A stretch of DNA of 64,000 nucleotides from positions 1 to 64,000 of the forward strand of contig CAJTSQ010000004.1 in the NCBI GenBank assembly GCA_910578735.1, written 5' to 3'. Source of the DNA: an uncultured Oscillospiraceae bacterium. GTDB lineage: Bacteria > Bacillota > Clostridia > Oscillospirales > Oscillospiraceae. Position numbers and translations under genes: made by a program. Shown here one piece after another: positions 58,557-64,000 of this stretch (its first letter is position 1; every line of letters starts with the position of its first letter). Below the pieces are notes generated by a model. That model did no database searches. It was not told where the DNA came from and saw only the letters and a list, made by a program, of their open reading frames with translations.

Positions 58557-58700
58557 CTATATCGTCGGGGGAGGAGGGGGCGTAACCCCGCCAGTGCCCT
58601 CCGTCGAATAGTCTGAGGTAACATAGGCCGCAGTAAGACCGAGACCGAAGGCGGATAGAAGAACGGCAATGACACAGAGAATCCAGAGCTTCTTTTTCAT
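58557..58700 (-). CDS. 47-residue single-pass membrane peptide
   Basis: MKKKLWILCVIAVLLSAFGL begins a short protein with one N-terminal hydrophobic helix (or uncleaved signal) and an extracytoplasmic tail ending in a run of five Pro. AAAGGAA stands 7-8 bp upstream of the ATG. It lies between aspS and hisS on the same strand. No family is recognised; it could be a small membrane regulator or a spurious frame. Confidence 0.45.
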   Translation of the reverse strand: MKKKLWILCVIAVLLSAFGLGLTAAYVTSDYSTEGTGGVTPPPPPTI

Positions 58701-58718
58701 AGGGGGTTCCTTTCCACG

Positions 58719-58774
58719 GCGGAGGAATCCCCCCGCCACTTCGTGGCCCTCCCCCCTTTGACAGGGGGGCTTTT
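58719..58774 (-). repeat. GCCTCCCTTG-family palindrome, inverted copy
   Basis: Diverged copy in reverse orientation: GGAATCCCCCCGCCACTTCG, then CCCTCCCCCCTTTGACAGGG and GGGCTTTTT. It faces copy 58801-58862 at 26 bp distance, so the pair could form a larger inverted structure. Confidence 0.65.
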
Positions 58775-58800
58775 TACGCTTAATTGTGAGTTTTCCTCCT

Positions 58801-58862
58801 AAAGCCTCCCTTGCTAAAGGGAGGGGGACCGCCGGACAAAGTCCGGTGGTGGAGGGATTCCG
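58801..58862 (+). repeat. GCCTCCCTTG-family palindrome, copy 2
   Basis: 62 bp, differing from the copy at 5569-5629 at few positions; the changes in the second stem are compensatory (GCCGGGC/GCCCGGT there, GCCGGAC/GTCCGGT here), showing that base pairing is kept. Confidence 0.85.
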
Positions 58863-58876
58863 CACTAGGAGAGGAT

Positions 58877-60244
58877 TTACTCCCCCTTGTCCAGAATGGG
58901 GGTGGCGGCGTCGTCGGCACCCATGGCGGCGACAATCTTCTCCACGGCCTCGCCTGTGGGGAGGAGACCCTGCTCCCCGGAGCGCATATTTTTCAGGGAC
59001 ACCTTGTCCTGCTTGATCTCATCGTCCCCCAGGAAGATGACGTAGGGCACCCCCAGCTTATCGGCGTAGTTCATCTTCTGCTTGAATTTCTTCTGCTCGC
59101 CGTAAATCTGGGTGCGCACCCCGGCGGATCGCAGCTGGGTGGACAGGGTAATGGCGGGGCCCATGTCGTCGGTCATGGGGAGGATCAGCACGTCGGCGGG
59201 GGCGGTGTTCAGGGCGTCGTTCAGGTAGCCCTGGTCTTCCAGAACAAAGAACAGACGGGTCAGACCGATGGAAATTCCAACGCCGGGGAGTTGTTTATCG
59301 GTATAATATTCCGCTAAGTTATCAAACCGTCCGCCAGAGCAGATGGAGCCGATCTCCGGGTGATCCAACATGGTGGTCTCATAGACGGTACCGGTGTAGT
59401 AGTCCAGGCCCCGGGCGATGGTCAGGTCCAGGACAAAGTGAGTCTCGGGCACGCCGAAGGCGGCCAGGTTCCTGGCCACGGCAGCCAGCTCGTCCAGGCC
59501 CTCGTCAAACTTGGGATCCCGGCCCCGGTAGCCCTCCAGGGCGGCAAGGATATCCGCATTACAGCCCTTGATATCAATGAATCTGAGGATTTCCGCTGCC
59601 TGGTCGTTGCTCAGGCCGATGTCCGGGGCGGTGAGCAGCTCCCGGACCGACTTCTCGCCGATCTTTTCCAGCTTGTCCACCGTGCGCATGATGGCGCCGG
59701 ACTGGGCGGTGAGACCCAGCATGGAGTAAAAGCCGTTGAGGATCTTTCGGTTATTCACCCGGATCTGGAATCGCTTCAGACCCAGAGAGGTGAAGGTGCG
59801 GTAGATAATGGCGGGAATCTCCGCGTCGTTGGAGATGTCCAGCTGGCCGTCGCCGATGACATCGATGTCCGCCTGATAGAACTCCCGGAACCGGCCCCGC
59901 TGGGCCCGCTCGCCCCGGTACACCTTGCCAACCTGGAACCGGCGGAAGGGGAAGGCCAGCTTGGCGTAATTCAGTGCCACATACTTGGCCAGGGGGACGG
60001 TGAGGTCAAAGCGGAGGGACAGGTCTGAGTCCCCCTTGGAGAAGCGATAGATTTGCTTCTCGGTCTCCCCGCCGCCCTTGGCCAGCAGCACCTCGCTGGC
60101 CTCGATGATGGGGGTGTCCAGAGGGGTGAAGGCGTAAAGGGAGAAGGATTCCCGGATAATGGAGGTCATGCGGTCAAACTGAATTTGACGGGCGGGGAGG
60201 AGCTCCATAAAGCCGGAGAGTGTTCTGGGTTGTACCTTAGCCAT
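58877..60244 (-). CDS. hisS: histidine-tRNA ligase
   Basis: 455-residue class IIa synthetase. Motif 1 follows PARQIQFDRM, motif 2 reads FRRFQVGKVYRGERAQRGRFREFYQADID, the HisA motif ARGLDYYTGTVYE lies near residue 285, then GGRFDNLAEYY and motif 3 GVGISIGLTRLF. C-terminal anticodon domain with DVLILPM. No T-box lies upstream. Confidence 0.96.
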   Translation of the reverse strand: MAKVQPRTLSGFMELLPARQIQFDRMTSIIRESFSLYAFTPLDTPIIEASEVLLAKGGGETEKQIYRFSKGDSDLSLRFDLTVPLAKYVALNYAKLAFPFRRFQVGKVYRGERAQRGRFREFYQADIDVIGDGQLDISNDAEIPAIIYRTFTSLGLKRFQIRVNNRKILNGFYSMLGLTAQSGAIMRTVDKLEKIGEKSVRELLTAPDIGLSNDQAAEILRFIDIKGCNADILAALEGYRGRDPKFDEGLDELAAVARNLAAFGVPETHFVLDLTIARGLDYYTGTVYETTMLDHPEIGSICSGGRFDNLAEYYTDKQLPGVGISIGLTRLFFVLEDQGYLNDALNTAPADVLILPMTDDMGPAITLSTQLRSAGVRTQIYGEQKKFKQKMNYADKLGVPYVIFLGDDEIKQDKVSLKNMRSGEQGLLPTGEAVEKIVAAMGADDAATPILDKGE

Positions 60245-60331
60245 AGTTCATGTTCCTTTCTTTTGTCACACACAATTATTTTGCAGAGGCGGCCTGTGGC
60301 CGCTCGCTGATATTTTGCTGTAGGAGACTTC

Positions 60332-60402
60332 TGTAGGGACGCTTCACGAAGCGTTCGCAAAATGCAGCATTTTCCAAACGGACGCATCGTGATGCGTCCT
60401 CA
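60332..60402 (+). repeat. TGTAGGG-family palindromic repeat, decayed
   Basis: TGTAGGGACGCTTCACGAAG opens the element; the closing part GGACGCATCGTGATGCGTCC is followed by a decayed end (TCAC). A separate half-element, AGAGGCGGCCTGTGGCCGCT at about 60286, lies just to its left. Confidence 0.78.
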
Positions 60403-60490
60403 CGGAGCGGTTCCAGGAGAGCGGCGAAAATGCGGAACGCTCCCATCCACGAGAATCGGGACGGGAGCGCACAGGTGGATGCGCCGCCGG

Positions 60491-60907
60491 TTACAGGGCG
60501 AAGGGGACCCGATTGGGATTCATTCCCTCGCGCCAGTCCAGGTCGCCCCGGGCCAGTCCGTGGATCAGCAGCTCGGCGGTGGCCACGTTGGTGGCCACGG
60601 GGACGGAGTGCTGGTCGCACAGGCGGGTGATATATAAAACGTCCTTATCCATCTCGTTATCCTGGGGGGAGTTGAAAAACAGTACCATGTCGATCTCATT
60701 GTAGATGATCCGCTGCCCAATCTGTTCAATGCCCCCATGCTCATGGGACAGGAACAGGTTGACGGGCAAGCCGGTAGCTTCCGCCACCATACGTCCGGTG
60801 GCGTTGGTGCCGCAGACGGAATGCTTGGACAGAACACCGCAGTAAGCGGTACAGAACTGTACCATCAGGTCTTGCTTTTTGGTATGGCTCATAATTGCGA
60901 TATTCAT
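60491..60907 (-). CDS. mgsA: methylglyoxal synthase
   Basis: 138-residue enzyme that converts dihydroxyacetone phosphate to methylglyoxal, a phosphate-starvation bypass of glycolysis. Family sites: MSHTKKQDLMVQF near the start, GTNATGRMV (phosphate-binding), SHEHGGIEQIG and FFNSPQDNEMDKDVLYITRLCDQHSVPVATN. Probably co-transcribed with the MinD-like gene 33 bp upstream. Confidence 0.95.
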   Translation of the reverse strand: MNIAIMSHTKKQDLMVQFCTAYCGVLSKHSVCGTNATGRMVAEATGLPVNLFLSHEHGGIEQIGQRIIYNEIDMVLFFNSPQDNEMDKDVLYITRLCDQHSVPVATNVATAELLIHGLARGDLDWREGMNPNRVPFAL

Positions 60908-60940
60908 GGCATCAATACCTCCTTGAAATAGATTTGGGGG

Positions 60941-61675
60941 TTAGCGAATTCGCATGATGGGGACGCGATGCCCCTCCAGGCGTCGGGCGATGTTCCAGCA
61001 GGCCAGGGCGGCGCCCCGTTTTCCCCGGGTGGTGAGGGGCTGGCCCAGGTTGGCGCAGAGAATCACTTGGGGGTCCTCCGGGACGACACCGATAAGGGGG
61101 AGTCCGGCGGCATCCATGGCGTCGTCAATGGTGGCGCGCAGCCGGCGCAGCAGCTTGGCTTGAATGCGGTTCATCACCAGATGGACCTGGCGTACTCCCT
61201 CCAGCTCGGTTACCGTCCTCTGGGCGTCCCGCAGGGAGGAGGTGTCGTTGGTGGCTACGACGATGACCCGGTCGGCCCCGCAGATGGCCAGCCGGAAGCC
61301 CGGGCCCAGGCCGGCGGGGGAGTCGATGAGGATGTAGTCATACATGCTGCGGGCGTTGTCCAGCAGCGCGCGCACCTTATCCGGGGTGAGGCTGGCCGGC
61401 ATGGTCATGGGAGCGGTGAGGAGGGAAAGTCCCTTCAGGGTGGGATGTTCCACCGCCGCCCGGGCCAGCGGGCAGCGGCCCAGCGCCACATCGGAGAAGT
61501 CCATCAGGGCCCGGTCATTCAGTCCCAGGGTGATATCCAGATTGCGCAGGCCAATATCCATGTCGATGCAGAGAACCCGGCGGTCCATCAGGGCCAGAGA
61601 GGCGGCCGTTCCGCCGGCAATCGAGGTCTTCCCAGTCCCGCCCTTGCCGGATGTGATTGCGATTACGGTGCCCAT
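60941..61675 (-). CDS. minD: MinD/ParA-family ATPase
   Basis: 244-residue deviant-Walker ATPase: TSGKGGTGKTSIAGGTAASLALM at the N-terminus, CIDMDIGLRNLDITLGL and DYILIDSPAGLGPGF. The DMDIGLRNLD segment is MinD-like. However, neither minC nor minE is adjacent and the C-terminus (ARRLEGHRVPIMRIR) is not the usual membrane-targeting helix, so another MinD/ParA role is possible. Own promoter at 61704-61731; mgsA follows. Confidence 0.78.
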   Translation of the reverse strand: MGTVIAITSGKGGTGKTSIAGGTAASLALMDRRVLCIDMDIGLRNLDITLGLNDRALMDFSDVALGRCPLARAAVEHPTLKGLSLLTAPMTMPASLTPDKVRALLDNARSMYDYILIDSPAGLGPGFRLAICGADRVIVVATNDTSSLRDAQRTVTELEGVRQVHLVMNRIQAKLLRRLRATIDDAMDAAGLPLIGVVPEDPQVILCANLGQPLTTRGKRGAALACWNIARRLEGHRVPIMRIR

Positions 61676-61703
61676 GTGGAAGTACCTCCTGATTCACACG
61701 TTT

Positions 61704-61731
61704 AATATATCATAAATCTGTTATACGTCAA
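61704..61731 (-). promoter_or_regulatory. promoter of minD-mgsA
   Basis: TTGACG (61726-61731) and TATATT (61704-61709) on the minus strand, 16-bp spacer. Confidence 0.75.
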
Positions 61732-61797
61732 CCTTTTTTTGAGGATTTTTTAGAAAAAATTTACAATTTCCCTTCCTTTTTTAGGGAGCGCCGTGAA

Positions 61798-62517
61798 TTA
61801 TAGAGGTTCTTTCTGTATTTTGGCCCATCTTCGGGGATAACCCTTCAGGGTGGGGGCCATTTTTTGAATGACAATCAGCCGGTGGGTAATGTCAGTTCCG
61901 GGGATTTGATAGTCCTGAACCTCTGTCACTCTGCCTCCCAGCAGCTTGACGGCGTGGGCGGCCTCCTCCAGTTCCTGGTCGCTGCTGGTGGACTTCATGG
62001 CCAGGAATTGGCCCCCCACCTTCACAAAGGGGAGACACAGCTCACACAGCACCCGCAGCTCGGCCACCGCCCGGGCGGTTACAAAGTCGAAGCTGTCCCG
62101 CAGGCCCTGTTTTTCCAGGGCAAACTCCTCCGCCCGGCCATAGAAAGTGGTGATGCTGTCCACGCCGTCCAGCGCGTCACAGACCTCTGTGAGCCAGTTC
62201 AGCCGCTTGGCCAGGGAGTCCAGCAGGGTAACCTTCAGGGAGGGAACCAGAATTTTCAGCACCATCCCCGGAAAGCCCGCCCCGGTACCCACATCCACAA
62301 GGGTCTTGCCCTCAAAGTTGCAGAATTTCAGCAGGGCGGCGCAGTCCAGCATGTGCAGCCGGGCTACGCCCTCCGGCTCCCGGATGGCAGTGAGGTTCAT
62401 CATCCGGTTTTTCTCTAAGAGCATCTGTCCGTATTGGGCCAGCCGGGCGGGGGCGTCCTTTGGGACGCGGGCTGTCAGGCCCAGCTGGTCCAGTCCGGCG
62501 GAAATGATCTGTTCCAT
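61798..62517 (-). CDS. rsmG: 16S rRNA (guanine-N7) methyltransferase RsmG
   Basis: 239-residue SAM-dependent enzyme that methylates G527 of 16S rRNA; loss gives streptomycin resistance. The SAM loop VDVGTGAGFPGMVLKI, LDSLAKRLNWL and FDFVTARAVAEL are typical, as is the N-terminal NRMMNLTAI. It is normally beside mnmG and mnmE; here neither is adjacent. Confidence 0.95.
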   Translation of the reverse strand: MEQIISAGLDQLGLTARVPKDAPARLAQYGQMLLEKNRMMNLTAIREPEGVARLHMLDCAALLKFCNFEGKTLVDVGTGAGFPGMVLKILVPSLKVTLLDSLAKRLNWLTEVCDALDGVDSITTFYGRAEEFALEKQGLRDSFDFVTARAVAELRVLCELCLPFVKVGGQFLAMKSTSSDQELEEAAHAVKLLGGRVTEVQDYQIPGTDITHRLIVIQKMAPTLKGYPRRWAKIQKEPL

Positions 62518-62520
62518 AGT

Positions 62521-62856
62521 TCAGCCTCCGAAGTTGGACAGCAGCCCGGCGATACCGATGGGCAGGGTGGCCAGGGCCAGCAGCCAGCAGAGAATTGCCA
62601 GACTGATCGCCGGCCATTTTCCCGGCTTTCCGGTGGTCCGCCAGGACACCAGCGCCACAATGCCCAGCCCTATCAGGCCGGGGACGGTGAGCAGAGGTCC
62701 CAGGTTGCCCAGGCCGGTGCCGGTGAAGTAGAAGTAAGTGGTCAGGGCCAGCAGGATGAGGGCGTAGACCACGCCGATCCAGGCCAGCGTCCGTTTGACG
62801 GGGGAGGCGGGGGTAAAGCCCGTTTCCTCCCTGCCTTCGTGTTTATCTTCAGGCAT
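62521..62856 (-). CDS. small membrane protein
   Basis: 111 residues with a charged, soluble N-terminus (20 residues) and three hydrophobic helices (TLAWIGVVYALILLALTTYFYF, PGLIGLGIVALV, AISLAILCWLLALATLPIGIAGLL). No family recognised. It overlaps the mscL stop by 8 bp and ends 3 bp before rsmG, so the three genes form one unit. Confidence 0.75.
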   Translation of the reverse strand: MPEDKHEGREETGFTPASPVKRTLAWIGVVYALILLALTTYFYFTGTGLGNLGPLLTVPGLIGLGIVALVSWRTTGKPGKWPAISLAILCWLLALATLPIGIAGLLSNFGG

Positions 62857-63250
62857 TTGAACGGTTCTCCTTTAGCAGATCGCGGATTTCCATCAGCAGC
62901 TTTTCTTCCCCGGAGGGCTCAGGAGGGGCGGCGGGAGGCTGGGGCTCCTCCTTCTTCCGGTGGAGCTTGTTCATCACCTTAATCATGCAGAAGACCACCA
63001 GCGCCATAATGATGAAGTTCAGCACGGCCTGAATGAAGTTGCCATAGGTGATGACGGCTCCATTGACGGTGAAGGACAGGTCGGCGAAGGAGATGCTGTC
63101 GGTGAAGATGCCCAGGATAGGCATAATGATGTCGTTGATGAGGGAGGTGGTAATGGCGCTGAAAGCCCCGCCGATGATGACGCCTACGGCTAGGTCCATT
63201 ACATTGCCCCGCATGGCAAAATCTTTGAACTCGGCAAGAAATTTTTTCAT
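62849..63250 (-). CDS. mscL: large-conductance mechanosensitive channel
   Basis: 133-residue channel that opens under hypo-osmotic membrane tension. The N-terminus EFKDFAMRGNVMDLAVGVIIGGAFSAI (gate helix), the periplasmic loop and the second helix NFIIMALVVFCMIKVMNKL are standard, followed by a Pro-rich linker and cytoplasmic helix. AAGGAGG precedes the ATG. Confidence 0.95.
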   Translation of the reverse strand: MKKFLAEFKDFAMRGNVMDLAVGVIIGGAFSAITTSLINDIIMPILGIFTDSISFADLSFTVNGAVITYGNFIQAVLNFIIMALVVFCMIKVMNKLHRKKEEPQPPAAPPEPSGEEKLLMEIRDLLKENRSNA

Positions 63251-63276
63251 GGTACGCCTCCTTTTTGGTTTGCGCT

Positions 63277-64000
63277 TTATTGGTGCAGGGGGCTGGGGGT
63301 GACCTGCTTTTTAAAGGCTGCCCATAGCCGCTGCCACAGGAGGCTCCCTCCAATGACAGCCGGCAGGACAAGCAGCAGCTGCAGCAGGATTTGGGTGCCG
63401 TATCGGGTGATGGAGAGACGGGTGGCGGCGATATTGAACAGGGTGATGGCCAGACCGTGGTAGAGATAGATCAGGTAACCAGCCCGGTCAATCCGCTGTG
63501 CCAGGCGGAAGGTCCGCTTTGACTCGGCCAGTCGGAGGGCCAGGTCGGTGAGGTAGAGCAGACCGCTGATATAGTAGAGGATGTGGATCAGCTGGAGATA
63601 GGGGATGTCGGCCCTCCCTGAGTAGCACAGGATGCATGCGGCGACGTTGAGCAGGGCGGAACTGAAAAACAGGGGGGAGATGACGGGCCGGTTTTGCTTC
63701 AGCAGGGTCAGGAACTCCTCATAGTGCGCTCCGGCGCAGCAGCCGGCCAGGTAGTAAAAGAGGTGGTCGGTGAAAAGATGCCCGGAGTGGAGGGCGGCCA
63801 GCCATTGGGGGACGGGTATGGATGCCGTGGCGAAGAACTGAGAGCTGAGTTGGGTGAGGATCAGGGCGGGGGGCAGCAGGATTACTGCAGAATACTGCTC
63901 CGCCAGCCGGCGGAACAGGGGGGTGAGAAGGGTGAATTGCAGCAGGACAATGACGAAGTAGAAGGGTGCGGACAGATCGCCCCGGATAATTCCCAAAACC
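63277..64000 (-). CDS. acyltransferase 3-like membrane protein, partial
   Basis: C-terminal 240 residues of a multi-pass membrane protein whose 5' end lies beyond the window. At least six hydrophobic helices and the segment AGYLIYLYHGLAITLFN resemble the C-terminal half of acyltransferase-3 (OafA/YrhL-like) enzymes, which acylate surface sugars. The catalytic N-terminal His is not in view, so the assignment is provisional. Confidence 0.6.
   Translation of the reverse strand, partial: VLGIIRGDLSAPFYFVIVLLQFTLLTPLFRRLAEQYSAVILLPPALILTQLSSQFFATASIPVPQWLAALHSGHLFTDHLFYYLAGCCAGAHYEEFLTLLKQNRPVISPLFFSSALLNVAACILCYSGRADIPYLQLIHILYYISGLLYLTDLALRLAESKRTFRLAQRIDRAGYLIYLYHGLAITLFNIAATRLSITRYGTQILLQLLLVLPAVIGGSLLWQRLWAAFKKQVTPSPLHQ

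Noticed and set aside
58485..58560. T-box leaders for aspS and hisS
   Set aside because: The upstream spacers show no T-box sequence, AGAGAG motif or terminator pair.

Overview
This window is the replication-origin neighbourhood of a GC-rich, low-GC-skewed-spacer Firmicute chromosome. The protein families and codon use point to a gut Clostridia of the Oscillospiraceae type (Flavonifractor/Lawsonibacter/Intestinimonas-like). That placement is inferred from gene content only. The origin sits between dnaA and dnaN at about 46.9-47.2 kb, where several DnaA-box-like 9-mers cluster. To its left, on the minus strand, run dnaA, dnaN, yaaA, recF, remB, a PH-domain gene, gyrB and gyrA. To its right, on the plus strand, run rpmH, rnpA, yidD, yidC, jag, a YaaO-like decarboxylase, holB, ricT and an AEC transporter. 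From 56.7 kb to the right edge the genes are on the minus strand again: aspS, hisS, minD-mgsA, rsmG, mscL and a partial acyltransferase.

Far left (1-2.5 kb): the end of an integrated element. It carries a tyrosine integrase beside the 3' end of an initiator tRNA-fMet, which is followed by tRNA-Leu(TAA). From 2.5 to 9.6 kb runs one minus-strand unit. It starts with an isoleucine T-box leader, passes through five small genes resembling orphan polymorphic-toxin immunity genes (one Imm51-like, one YwqG-like, one possibly DUF4299-like, two unknown) and a zinc-ribbon gene, and ends in ileS. Next come mnmE with a DnaA-box cluster upstream, an MBL hydrolase, a membrane protein and a COG2509 flavoprotein. 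After these are dCMP deaminase, a VanY-type carboxypeptidase, a peptidase C26 family gene, a cytidylate-kinase-like gene and a malQ-glgP maltodextrin/glycogen operon.

From 22 to 31 kb: an M23 peptidase with LysM and G5 domains, a small tail-anchored protein behind a promoter with LexA-like boxes, a small membrane protein, typA, and AT-rich patches with an XRE regulator facing a 53-residue protein across two identical-pattern operators. Rubrerythrin and an ECF sigma/anti-sigma pair follow. From 31 to 41 kb: an LtaS-like sulfatase, glyS behind a glycine T-box (again with a small gene between leader and synthetase), a DIP1984-family gene, a lipoprotein, gyrA, and two unknown genes inserted between gyrA and gyrB.

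Two families of palindromic intergenic repeats are scattered through the window, several copies close to the origin. A parS-like site lies between yaaA and dnaN. The most unusual themes are the small immunity-like genes lodged inside essential operons (ileS, glyS, gyrB-gyrA), the probable SOS-controlled tail-anchored protein, and the XRE/53-residue module with its paired operators.
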